This document shows, piece by piece, positions 14,944-23,359 of a stretch of DNA of 32,155 nt. Every line of letters starts with the position of its first letter. The first letter of the stretch is position 1. Under the pieces are notes generated by a model. The model searched no databases. It worked only from the letters and a program-made list of their open reading frames with translations, and was not told where the DNA came from. Both the position numbers and the translations under genes were made by a program. This DNA comes from JAWPMV01 sp038527215 (lineage in GTDB: Bacteria; Bacteroidota; Bacteroidia; J057). The stretch covers positions 1-32,155 of the forward strand of contig JBCBGC010000091.1 in the NCBI GenBank assembly GCA_038527215.1, given 5' to 3'.

Positions 14944-17340
14944 TTATTCATCCCTCAATGCCTCAATAGGTGCATTCTGGGCCGCTTTTAAGGTAAAACT
15001 GCTGATAGAAATCCAGGCCACCAAGGCAAGCACGATCCCATTTATCAAAAGGAGCCATACGGAGACAGGGGCCTGAGAAGCGAAATTTTCCAACCAACGC
15101 TGAGCAGCCCACCAGGCCAAGGGCATGCCTACCAGGCTCCCGATCCCGACCAGCAGGAGAAATTGCCGGGAGAGCAAATGAAAAATGTCAGCTACGGAAG
15201 CTCCCAGCACTTTCCGAATGCCAATTTCTTTGGTCCGGCGACTGATCGAAAAAGCCGAAAGCCCTGTCAGACCCAGACAGGCAATCAAAACTGATAAGCC
15301 GGTAAAAAGAGAAATGATGCGAGAAAACGCCCTTTCAGACCCATATTGAGCTAAAAACTGCTCATCTAAAAAGTAAGCATGATAAGGGCTGGTGGGGAAT
15401 AAATCTGAAAAAGTGGATTTGATGTGATTGAGCAAGATCGGTAAAGAATCAGGACTGACCTGAAGCCTCAGGCTGAGGTATTCGCTTTCTGATTCCCATT
15501 GAAAGACGCTAGGCTGAACCGGTTCATGAAGAGAAAAGTGATGGTAATCCTTGACAATCCCCATAATTTCGGCTCCATAATCTGAATCCCCAAGCATGAG
15601 CTGTTTACCGATCAAGGCATCGATTAGCGGGGAACCCAGTTGTTTGACCATGGCCTCATTTAGTAACACTTTCTTCGCATCGCTTCCCAGACCTCGTTGG
15701 AAGGATGTTCCATAGAGCAAAGGAATCTCGAAATGCGAAAAATACTCAGGCTGAACCTGAGCGATCTGAGCCAGGACCGCCTCCTCTCTGGCGCTACCTT
15801 GCAGACGGGCCTGGGTACTAAAAGGAAAGTTTGTGCCAGGGAGGGTATTGGACAAAAGCATGGAAGAAATGCCGGCTCGAGCCGCCAGGGCTGTCTGCAA
15901 GAGCTTGAGTTCTTCCTTATTTTCTGCTTCGCTGATGTTCGGCCTTTCAATCACATATTTCTGATCCAGATTTACGCCTAATTGATAGGATCGCATATGG
16001 CGAATCTGTAGAAAAACCACCGTTGTGGCGGTAATTAGGCATAAGGCCAGCGCAAATTGGGCGATCACCAAGCCATGACGGAGCAAAGGTTTGGCCCGTT
16101 TTCCGCCTTGCTTTTTTCGGACCAGATCCTGGATGGGGAAAGCGGCAAGGATCCGAGCTGGCACATAGGCTGCCAGGAAAGAGCCGGCCAAAGCTACGCC
16201 TAAGAAGATCAGTCCTACCCAGGAGATGAGGCTCCAACCCATCTGCGGTTCAGGCCAATTTTGCCAGGAGGAAAGGAGGGGAGAAAAAACCTGAACGAGC
16301 GTAAAGGCAATGCCCAAGGCCAGTCCTTGTAGCAAGAGTGACTCTGTTAAAAATTGCCGCACCATGGCTTTTTTCCCACTACCCAAAATTTTGCGAATCC
16401 CCACTTCTCTGGCTCGGGCCAAAGACTGAGCAGAGGCCAGATTAATATAGTTGATCCAGGCTAGCACCAGGATGATCAAGGCAATCCATCCCAGGTTCCA
16501 AAGACGGTCAACCTGTCCTTGTTTGTGCTTTCCAAATTGCCATTGGGAGTATAAATAGGTTGCTGTAATGGGTTCGAATAATACCCGTTCTTCGTTGGCT
16601 GTTGGGATCGGCAGGACTTGTGGAAGGCGTGAAGCTATTTTTGCTTCGAGATTCTCTACCTGCATTCCTTCATGTAGTTTTATGTAGCCCGAAAACGCCC
16701 TCCAGCTATTCAGGCTGCTTTTTCCGCCAGCTTTATATAACTGAGTCGGTCCGGTTATGGCCTGGATGCGGATGCTGCTTTGGGTGGGAAGGTCCTCAAA
16801 AATTCCTGCCACCAAATAGGTCGCTGGCCCAAAATCATCATACACTTCCACCGACTTTCCTAAAGGATCCCGCTCTCCAAATAGTTGCCGGGCACTGCTC
16901 CGAGACAGCCAAAGCTGGTAGGGATCCATCCAGTTTTCGGGCAGACCCAGCGGGAAGATTTGGGACAACTGACTGTCAGCGTAGCAAAAAGCGGAAATTT
17001 CCAGGTTTTGGGTGAAACTGGGACCTGCATAAGTAAGGGTAGCTGGGCGAGGGTAAAGCCAACTGGCAGCTGCGACTTCTGGAAACTCCTGCCTGAATGC
17101 TTCAATCACCCCAGGATGAACCACCCCATACCCACTGGTTGACCGGCCTTCATTGCTGCCCACCCTGAATACGCGTTCGACTTCCGGAAGGTAGCGATCG
17201 TAGGCATACTCAAAGGAAATGTACTGGATGATCAGCAAAGCAGCCGCCCAGGCCAGAGACATGCCCAGGAGGTTCAGGAAGGAAAACTGGGCCTGTCTGC
17301 GCAAATGCCGCCAGGCCATTTTGAGGTAATAGCTAAACAT
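14944..17340 (-). CDS. FtsX/MacB-type ABC transporter permease
   Basis: A 798-aa double FtsX-repeat permease of the inner membrane. The first TM (about 23-43) follows MFSYYLKMAWRHLRRQAQFS and is followed by a periplasmic MacB core domain (~50-280). Four TMs of the first FtsX unit (~285-450) contain REVGIRKILGSGK, a second periplasmic domain follows, and three C-terminal TMs contain RRTKEIGIRKVLGAS. The duplicated E(V/I)GIRK(I/V)LG coupling loops are hallmarks of Bacteroidota permeases of this type. No ATPase gene is nearby, so it must pair with one encoded elsewhere. The start at 17340 faces a shared control region with the PadR gene containing palindromes and a sigma-54-like promoter. It is probably an exporter of peptides, lipids or drugs, or an envelope-stress mechanotransmission component. 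Confidence 0.93.
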   Translation of the reverse strand: MFSYYLKMAWRHLRRQAQFSFLNLLGMSLAWAAALLIIQYISFEYAYDRYLPEVERVFRVGSNEGRSTSGYGVVHPGVIEAFRQEFPEVAAASWLYPRPATLTYAGPSFTQNLEISAFCYADSQLSQIFPLGLPENWMDPYQLWLSRSSARQLFGERDPLGKSVEVYDDFGPATYLVAGIFEDLPTQSSIRIQAITGPTQLYKAGGKSSLNSWRAFSGYIKLHEGMQVENLEAKIASRLPQVLPIPTANEERVLFEPITATYLYSQWQFGKHKQGQVDRLWNLGWIALIILVLAWINYINLASAQSLARAREVGIRKILGSGKKAMVRQFLTESLLLQGLALGIAFTLVQVFSPLLSSWQNWPEPQMGWSLISWVGLIFLGVALAGSFLAAYVPARILAAFPIQDLVRKKQGGKRAKPLLRHGLVIAQFALALCLITATTVVFLQIRHMRSYQLGVNLDQKYVIERPNISEAENKEELKLLQTALAARAGISSMLLSNTLPGTNFPFSTQARLQGSAREEAVLAQIAQVQPEYFSHFEIPLLYGTSFQRGLGSDAKKVLLNEAMVKQLGSPLIDALIGKQLMLGDSDYGAEIMGIVKDYHHFSLHEPVQPSVFQWESESEYLSLRLQVSPDSLPILLNHIKSTFSDLFPTSPYHAYFLDEQFLAQYGSERAFSRIISLFTGLSVLIACLGLTGLSAFSISRRTKEIGIRKVLGASVADIFHLLSRQFLLLVGIGSLVGMPLAWWAAQRWLENFASQAPVSVWLLLINGIVLALVAWISISSFTLKAAQNAPIEALRDE

Positions 17341-17365
17341 AGCATTGGATTCTGCTTCGGATTAT

Positions 17366-17380
17366 ACGAATTTAATGCCA
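17366..17380 (-). promoter_or_regulatory. Weak sigma-54-like promoter of the leftward permease gene
   Basis: On the minus strand TGGCATTAAATTCGT matches the -24 element (TGGCAY) perfectly and the -12 element (TTGC) only in part (TCGT). It lies 25 bp before the permease ATG at 17340, with the 19-bp palindromes 64-105 bp further upstream, the geometry of an NtrC-type activated promoter. The poor -12 match keeps confidence low. Confidence 0.3.
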
Positions 17381-17443
17381 TAACTGTAAGTGTTTGACTA
17401 TGAGTAGATTAGTCGCATGGTCTAATCCTCTCCCCTCTCCTGT

Positions 17444-17485
17444 TTGTCTCAAAATGAAGCGATAATCTGTCTCATTTTGAGTCAA
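17444..17485. promoter_or_regulatory. Paired operator sites between divergent permease operons
   Basis: Two related 19-bp sites are spaced 23 bp apart: TTGTCTCAAAATGAAGCGA (17444-17462) and CTGTCTCATTTTGAGTCAA (17467-17485). The second matches the palindrome at 20528-20546 in 16 of 19 positions; the first matches its left half. The pair also forms a larger inverted repeat, CTCAAAATGA with TCATTTTGAG. Tandem sites at this distance suit enhancer-type binding by the sigma-54 response regulator encoded at 20586. A PadR site is the alternative, but its presence in front of the regulator gene favours the former. Confidence 0.55.
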
Positions 17486-17572
17486 TGTCCAGAGCAGTAA
17501 AAATTGCCAATTTCTTCTGCAATTAGGAATCTAATCGCATTTGTTCTTCTTTTAGGAATCAAATCACGTGAT

Positions 17573-17905
17573 ATGAAATACACCAGATTAGGAGCATTTG
17601 AAGAACTTGTACTCCTAACCATTGGAGCCCTGCATGAGGACGCTTATGGAGTGGCGATCAAAGAAGAGATCGAATCTACCACGGGAAAAAAGCCTAGTAT
17701 CGGTGCCTTACATTCTGCTTTAAGTCGACTGGAACAAAAGGGATTTATCCAGTCTCATGAGGGAGGGGCCACCGCTCTGAGAGGAGGTAGGAGGAAACGA
17801 TACTACTTATTGACGATGGCTGGGCAGGAGGCCCTGGTGGGCAGTCGGCAATTACGAGAAAAACTGATCCGTCGTATTCCAGGCTTGAAATTGGATATCG
17901 CATGA
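17573..17905 (+). CDS. PadR family transcriptional regulator
   Basis: A 110-aa winged-helix repressor of the PadR family. LGAFEELVLLTIGALHEDAYG (from residue 5) and IEEEIES-like helix KEEIESTTGKKPSIGALHSA lead into the recognition helix LHSALSRLEQKGFI, and the wing carries GGRRKRYYLLTMAGQEAL. The usual long C-terminal dimerisation helix is short. ATG 17573 (MKYTRLGAFEE) is the family start; the open frame back to 17504 adds a non-conserved stretch. Its last four bases overlap the permease start (ATGA), so the two are translationally coupled. PadR proteins beside prefix-domain FtsX permeases are common in Bacteroidota and typically control the permease. Confidence 0.93.
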   Translation: MKYTRLGAFEELVLLTIGALHEDAYGVAIKEEIESTTGKKPSIGALHSALSRLEQKGFIQSHEGGATALRGGRRKRYYLLTMAGQEALVGSRQLREKLIRRIPGLKLDIA

Positions 17906-20511
17906 AGCAGCATCCGCAACCTCCCCGATGGGCCAGTCGCTTTTTGCACTGGTTTTGTAAACCTGAAGAACTAGACATTCTTGAGGGGGATCTCCTGGAA
18001 CTTTTTGACAAGCGACTGGAGCAAGGCAAGCAGCATGCCCGCTTGCATTACGTCCGGGACGTATTCAGTCTCTTCCGGCCTTTTGCCATCAAAAATCTTC
18101 ATTTACCGCTAGTCTATCTGGATATGTTCCAACACAATGTGAAAATCAGTTTTAGAAATATTCTTCGCAATCGCACCCATAGCCTGATCAACCTGGCAGG
18201 CTTAAGTGTGGGGATGGTCTGTGCAACCATTCTTTTCATGAAGGTCAACTATGAATTGTCCTTCGACAACTTCCAGCAAGACAGTGATCGCATTTTCCGA
18301 ATCCTGGTGAAAAACGACCTTCAGGGGCTCACCAACTCGGGAGTACCGCATCCGCTAGGGGAGGCGATCCGTACGGATTATCCCAATTTTGAACGGGTCA
18401 CCATGGTAGAAGGCATGTATGATGTGCTGGTAGAAATAGTGGACCAGCCTGGACAGAGATTCCTGGAGGAAAAAGGAATTGCCTATGTGGAGCCGGATTA
18501 CTTCCGCATGTTTAGTTTCAACTGGAAGGAAGGCAATCCAGATAATGTCATTGACCAACCCTACACCGCGGTGATTTCTGAATCCCTCGCCAAAAAATAC
18601 TTTGGGAAGCAAGATCCCATGGGCCAGCTTCTCCGGTTGGACAATCGGTTCGAAGTAAAAATAAATGGCATCATTGAAGACCAGCCGCAGAATACAGAAC
18701 TGCCTTCAGGATTGTTGGTTACCTATCACCTTGGCAAAGAACACCAGCGGGACGTTCAAGATAATTGGGGCTCCGTTTCCTCCTCCGTGCAGTGCTTTGT
18801 CAAATTACCGGTGGGCCTTTCTCATGAATCCATTGAAGGCGAATCCCCCGAGTTTCTCGCGAAATACAAGGACCTGGACGAAGGGGAAACTGAGAGAATG
18901 ATCCTCATGCCTTTGCGAGAGATACATTTTTTCACTGAAGGAGATCACTGGGGAACTGCGCCGATGGAAAAAAGCAGCCTGTGGGCATTAGGACTGATCG
19001 GTCTTTTTCTCTTGATCGCTGCCTGTATCAATTTTATCAATCTCAATACCGTCCTGGTCTTCAAGCGAGCCAAGGAAGTCGGGCTGCGCAAAGTTCTGGG
19101 AAGTATGCCGCGGCAAATTGTGGGATATTTTCTCAATGAAACAGCGCTAATCACGCTTTTCTCTTTGGTCCTTTGTATCATTTTTGTCTCCCCTATTCAG
19201 GAATTCTTGACCTACTACCTGGGAGATGGGGGAGAAATTGATTTTGCGAATCCCAGCTTATGGCTGTTTTGGGGAGCTGCCTTCCTCGGTGTTTTATTGC
19301 TGGCCGGACTCTATCCCGCTTTTCGTCTCTCTGGCCTGAATCCTGTTCTTTCTTTGAAAAATAAGATTGATCGCAAGTATGGAAAAGGCCTCAATCTACG
19401 CCGTAGCCTGGTCGTCGTGCAATTCGCGATTTCCCAGGCCCTCATCATCATCACCCTGCTGATGATGCAGCAGATGGAATACTTTCGGAATCAGCCCCTG
19501 GGTTTTGACCAAAACGCGATTTACGAATTTGGGAATCCCATCCAGAATTCTCAGGAGGCAGAGCGATTGAAAACGGCCCTCAAACAAATCCCTGCCATCA
19601 GCCAGGTCAGCCTGTCCAGTGCGGGGGCGGCTTCCGGTAGTATTTGGAAATCCAATTTTTACTTTTTCTCGCCGGAGCAAGAAGAACCCCTGGAAGATTT
19701 TTCCCAGGTAAAATTGATCGATGTAGACTACCTGGAAACCTACGGAATTCCTTTACTGGCGGGGGAAAATGTCATTCCTACCGATACGGTCAACCGTTAC
19801 CTGATCAACGAAAAAATGATGCGTTTGCTGGGGTATGAAAACCCTGCGGATATTCTGGGCATGGAATTAAAAACCTGGGGAAGGCGTGCGCCCATTAGTG
19901 GCGTGATCCAGGATTTTCATATGAATACCTTGCACAAAGCCATCGATCCGCTCATCCTTTTCGTGGAACCAGAATCCTTTTACACCTGCGGGGTCAAGCT
20001 CAATGAAACCTCTCCTAAGGTGCTAGGCCAGATTGAACAGACCTGGTCAGAGATTTTTCCCACCTATTATTTTTCAGGTCGATTCCTGGATCGGACGATT
20101 GAAGATTTCTATGAGAGTGAGCAAAAGGCGTTCGAACTCTTTGAGATATTTTCGCTCATCGCCATTTTCATCGGAGCGATTGGACTCTTTGGCTTGATTT
20201 CCTTTGTGGTAGCGCAGCGTACCAAAGAAATCGGCATCCGCAAGGTGTTGGGAGCCAACCTGCAGCAAATCATTATGCTCCTCAACCGGGAATTTTTCGT
20301 GCTGGTACTTATGGGCTTTGTCCTGGCTGCTCCTTTGGCCTGGTTTTTCATCGATCAGTGGTTGGCGGAGTTTGCCTTTAAAATCGAACCCGGGGTGATG
20401 GCCTTCGGCATCGCGCTTGTGGCAAGTCTGGTTTTGGTGCTATTGATTGTAGGCTCGCGGACCCTACGGGTAGCCATGACCAATCCTGTGACCTCCCTTC
20501 GCGATGAGTAA
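17902..20511 (+). CDS. PadR-coupled FtsX-type ABC transporter permease with N-terminal prefix domain
   Basis: An 869-aa inner-membrane protein. Residues 1-75 (PPRWASRFLHWFCKPEEL followed by an acidic ILEGDLLELFDKR helix) are the ABC permease prefix domain seen in members encoded next to PadR genes. They are followed by the first TM (~95-115), a MacB-type periplasmic domain, an FtsX unit with KEVGLRKVLGSM, a second periplasmic domain and a last TM group with TKEIGIRKVLGANL. It ends MTNPVTSLRDE, the same RDE ending as the leftward permease, so the two are paralogues. Start ATG 17902 overlaps the PadR stop. The prefix domain is probably cytosolic and may contact PadR or the ATPase. No ATPase gene is in the window. 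Confidence 0.94.
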   Translation: MKQHPQPPRWASRFLHWFCKPEELDILEGDLLELFDKRLEQGKQHARLHYVRDVFSLFRPFAIKNLHLPLVYLDMFQHNVKISFRNILRNRTHSLINLAGLSVGMVCATILFMKVNYELSFDNFQQDSDRIFRILVKNDLQGLTNSGVPHPLGEAIRTDYPNFERVTMVEGMYDVLVEIVDQPGQRFLEEKGIAYVEPDYFRMFSFNWKEGNPDNVIDQPYTAVISESLAKKYFGKQDPMGQLLRLDNRFEVKINGIIEDQPQNTELPSGLLVTYHLGKEHQRDVQDNWGSVSSSVQCFVKLPVGLSHESIEGESPEFLAKYKDLDEGETERMILMPLREIHFFTEGDHWGTAPMEKSSLWALGLIGLFLLIAACINFINLNTVLVFKRAKEVGLRKVLGSMPRQIVGYFLNETALITLFSLVLCIIFVSPIQEFLTYYLGDGGEIDFANPSLWLFWGAAFLGVLLLAGLYPAFRLSGLNPVLSLKNKIDRKYGKGLNLRRSLVVVQFAISQALIIITLLMMQQMEYFRNQPLGFDQNAIYEFGNPIQNSQEAERLKTALKQIPAISQVSLSSAGAASGSIWKSNFYFFSPEQEEPLEDFSQVKLIDVDYLETYGIPLLAGENVIPTDTVNRYLINEKMMRLLGYENPADILGMELKTWGRRAPISGVIQDFHMNTLHKAIDPLILFVEPESFYTCGVKLNETSPKVLGQIEQTWSEIFPTYYFSGRFLDRTIEDFYESEQKAFELFEIFSLIAIFIGAIGLFGLISFVVAQRTKEIGIRKVLGANLQQIIMLLNREFFVLVLMGFVLAAPLAWFFIDQWLAEFAFKIEPGVMAFGIALVASLVLVLLIVGSRTLRVAMTNPVTSLRDE

Positions 20512-20527
20512 GGGCATACCTGCGTAA

Positions 20528-20546
20528 TTGTCTCAATTTGAGACAA
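20528..20546. promoter_or_regulatory. 19-bp operator palindrome before the response-regulator gene
   Basis: TTGTCTCAATTTGAGACAA has perfect 9-bp arms around one base. It lies 39 bp before the ATG of the sigma-54 response regulator and is shared (16 of 19) with the site between the divergent permease genes. Auto-control by the regulator is the simplest reading. I see no -24/-12 element between it and the start codon. Confidence 0.6.
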
Positions 20547-20585
20547 CTTTTTGCCCCCGACCTATACATTCGCTAATATGTATGT

Positions 20586-21962
20586 ATGGAGAAAACCGCG
20601 GGTAAAATTCTCATCATCGATGACGATCAGGATGTCTTGTTTACGGCACAGATGGTGCTGAAGCGACACTTTTCGGAAGTCAAAACGGCTCACAGTCCTA
20701 AGGGCGTGATGCCCTTGCTCGAAAAGGAAGCATTTGAGGTCATTCTACTGGACATGAACTTTGCACCTGGGGTCACCTCAGGCCAGGAAGGGCTTTTTTG
20801 GTTGAGAAAAATCAAAAAAGTCCTTCCTGCTGCCCAAGTGATCCTTAACACCGCTTACGGCGACGTGGAATTAGCGGTCGAGGGCATGCGGCAAGGCGCA
20901 ACAGATTTTTTGCTCAAACCCTGGAAGCATGAAAAACTCCTCTCCTCGGTCCGTATGGTGATGAAACTGGGGAAAGCCCAGGCGGAAGTGGGCAGACTCA
21001 AGCAAAGCCGCAAAGCCATCCAATCCGAACTGGCCGGCACCTACCCTCCCCTGCTCAGCCAGGCGGCCAGCATGCAAAAGGTATTCGAAACCATCGAAAA
21101 AGTGGCCAAAACCGATGCTACGGTATTGGTATTGGGTGAAAATGGAACAGGCAAGGAACTGGTGGCCCGGGATCTGCATCGCCAATCTCCTCGCTACGAA
21201 GAAGCCTTTATCAAAGTAGATCTGGGAGCTATTCCGGAAACCCTGTTTGAATCCGAACTTTTTGGTCATAACAAAGGCGCTTTTACCGATGCCAAAGAAG
21301 ATAAGGCGGGCCGCTTTGAAGTAGCTGCTGGTGGAAGTTTATTTCTGGACGAAATAGGCAACCTGTCCTTTGCGATGCAGGCCAAACTTCTGACCGTATT
21401 GCAGGCCCGGCAGCTTACTCGCATTGGTGCGACCCAGAGCATCCCGCTGGATATCCGCCTGATTTGCGCGACCAATAAGCCCCTTTATGAAATGGTTGAG
21501 CAGCAGGCTTTCCGCCAGGACTTGCTGTACCGCATCAATACGGTGGAAATCCAACTGCCTCCATTGCGAGAGCGCCTGGAAGACCTGCCTTTATTAGGAC
21601 AATATTTTCTCAACCAGTATGCTGAGAAGTATGGCAAAGGTCAGATGAAGTTCAATCGACCTGTCTGGAAGAAAATGCAGGCCTATCCCTGGCCCGGGAA
21701 TATCCGCGAGTTGCAACATGCGATTGAACGAGCGGTGATTTTGGCCGATCGGTCTAGTCTGTCCGCCGATGATTTTCCATTGGGCAAAAGGGCGGCCCCT
21801 GCATCGGCCACGGAAGACGTGGTCAATATGGAAGAAATCGAAAAAAGAGCCATTCTGGCTGCCATCAAAAAATGCGAGGGCAATTATACCCAAGCTGCCA
21901 AAGAATTAGGATTTGGACGTAGTACGCTCTACCGAAAAATGGAGAAATACGGCCTTCAATAA
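20586..21962 (+). CDS. Sigma-54-dependent NtrC-family response regulator
   Basis: A 458-aa three-domain activator. The receiver domain (1-120) has acidic residues 12-14, phospho-acceptor Asp56 (VILLDMNF), Thr89 and Lys111. The AAA+ domain (~155-390) has Walker A GENGTGKE (184-191), Walker B LFLDEIG (252-258) and the sigma-54 contact loop as GAFTDA (231-236) rather than GAFTGA. The C-terminal Fis-type helix-turn-helix is NYTQAAKELGFGRSTLYRKM. Asp in the fifth position of the loop is, from memory, frequent in Bacteroidota members and need not abolish function. A 19-bp palindrome lies just upstream and recurs in the permease control region. The partner histidine kinase follows 11 bp after the stop. 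Confidence 0.95.
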   Translation: MEKTAGKILIIDDDQDVLFTAQMVLKRHFSEVKTAHSPKGVMPLLEKEAFEVILLDMNFAPGVTSGQEGLFWLRKIKKVLPAAQVILNTAYGDVELAVEGMRQGATDFLLKPWKHEKLLSSVRMVMKLGKAQAEVGRLKQSRKAIQSELAGTYPPLLSQAASMQKVFETIEKVAKTDATVLVLGENGTGKELVARDLHRQSPRYEEAFIKVDLGAIPETLFESELFGHNKGAFTDAKEDKAGRFEVAAGGSLFLDEIGNLSFAMQAKLLTVLQARQLTRIGATQSIPLDIRLICATNKPLYEMVEQQAFRQDLLYRINTVEIQLPPLRERLEDLPLLGQYFLNQYAEKYGKGQMKFNRPVWKKMQAYPWPGNIRELQHAIERAVILADRSSLSADDFPLGKRAAPASATEDVVNMEEIEKRAILAAIKKCEGNYTQAAKELGFGRSTLYRKMEKYGLQ

Positions 21963-21973
21963 GCTATCAGATC

Positions 21974-23329
21974 ATGCTCCTCTATCGATCCTTTCGCATT
22001 CAATTGATTTTACGGCTGGTCCTGATAATTCTCCTGGGCTGTGCCAGTTGGTATATCGCTACGCAAACCTCTTTTTGGTTGGTCGCTCTATGGACCGGCT
22101 TATTGCTGCTAGGCGTTTTCTGGGAACTGGTGCGCTACATTGAACGGAATCATCGGGCCCTGGATCAGTTCGTGGCAGCGATCGGGCAGAATGATTTTTC
22201 TCAATCATTTGTGAACAAAGCCGACCATACGCAAACCACGAAGCATGCTTACGAGCGTATCCTCACCACTTTTCGCGCTTTGCGAAGCCAGAAAGAATCT
22301 CAGCATCAATTATTGCAGCAAGTCGTGGAACAGGTTTCTCAGGCCATGATTTGCTACACGGAATCTGAGGAGATTGTTCTGATGAATCAAGCGGCAAAAA
22401 ATTTATTTCAGCGCCGCCATGCGCATCAGCTTCAAGGCCTGGATAAAACTTCTCCCCAACTCGCTGATTTGATTCGAAACCTACCCGTGGGCCAGCAACA
22501 ATTACATAAGTACTGGCAGGGAGGACGCTGGTATTACCTGGCCGTACAGGCTACCCACTTTAAACTACTGGCTGAGCCGCATAAGTTGATTTCCTTTCAG
22601 GATATCTCAGCTGAGATGGATGCCCAGGAAGTCAACTCCTGGCAAAAGCTCATCCGGGTCCTCACCCATGAAATTAGCAATTCGGTGATTCCTATTTCTA
22701 CTTTGAGTGCCCTGGCTGAACAGACCCTGGAAGAAGCTTCGGGAAGTGGAACGCCTACTACCTTGACAGAAGAAGAAACGGAAGACCTGATCGGCAGCTT
22801 TCATACCATCTCCAGCCGGGCCCGTGGCCTGGCAAATTTTGTCCAAACCTACCGCAGCCTGACAGAACTATCCCGTTCCTCCTTACACATTGCAGAGGTT
22901 GATTTGCTTCAGTTGGTAAAGCGCGTACAAACCTTGCTAAAACCTCAGATGGACCAAAAAGGCATTGATTTGCAGATTACGAATTTGTTGAAAAATCCCC
23001 TTGTATCCATCGATTTAGAACGGATGGAGCAGGTATTGATTAACCTCTTGCTCAATGCCATGGATGCCGTGGAAGGGGTAGTGCATCCTGCGATCGAGCT
23101 TAAGTTGGAGCGGAATGATAAAGGCCAAAGCCTCCTCCATGTATCCGACAATGGCAAAGGCATAAGCGAGAAGGAATTAGAACAGATTTTTGTGCCCTTT
23201 TTTACCACCAAAGAAAAAGGTTCAGGTATCGGCCTTAGCCTGGCAAGACAAATTATGCATATGCACCAGGGAAGTATTCAGGTGTCCTCAGAGTTAGAAA
23301 AGGGCAGTGTTTTTACCCTGCGCTTTTAA
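21974..23329 (+). CDS. Membrane-bound sensor histidine kinase (NtrB/NtrY-like)
   Basis: A 451-aa protein with two N-terminal TM helices (~10-29 and 33-53) separated by only a few residues, so almost no periplasmic sensor; the signal is probably sensed in or under the membrane. A HAMP-like linker and a PAS-like region (~110-212) follow. The H box is LIRVLTHEISNSVIPI with His232. The HATPase domain has the N box NLLLNAMDAV, G1 DNGKGIS, F box FVPFFTTK and G2 GSGIGLSLA. The H box with Asn and Pro after HE is the NtrB/NtrY type that pairs with sigma-54 regulators. ATG 21974 lies 11 bp after the response-regulator stop, so they form a two-component operon, and the nearby permeases are the likely targets. 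Confidence 0.94.
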   Translation: MLLYRSFRIQLILRLVLIILLGCASWYIATQTSFWLVALWTGLLLLGVFWELVRYIERNHRALDQFVAAIGQNDFSQSFVNKADHTQTTKHAYERILTTFRALRSQKESQHQLLQQVVEQVSQAMICYTESEEIVLMNQAAKNLFQRRHAHQLQGLDKTSPQLADLIRNLPVGQQQLHKYWQGGRWYYLAVQATHFKLLAEPHKLISFQDISAEMDAQEVNSWQKLIRVLTHEISNSVIPISTLSALAEQTLEEASGSGTPTTLTEEETEDLIGSFHTISSRARGLANFVQTYRSLTELSRSSLHIAEVDLLQLVKRVQTLLKPQMDQKGIDLQITNLLKNPLVSIDLERMEQVLINLLLNAMDAVEGVVHPAIELKLERNDKGQSLLHVSDNGKGISEKELEQIFVPFFTTKEKGSGIGLSLARQIMHMHQGSIQVSSELEKGSVFTLRF

Positions 23330-23359
23330 GACAAACTCACCAGCCTTCTGATGAGAGGA

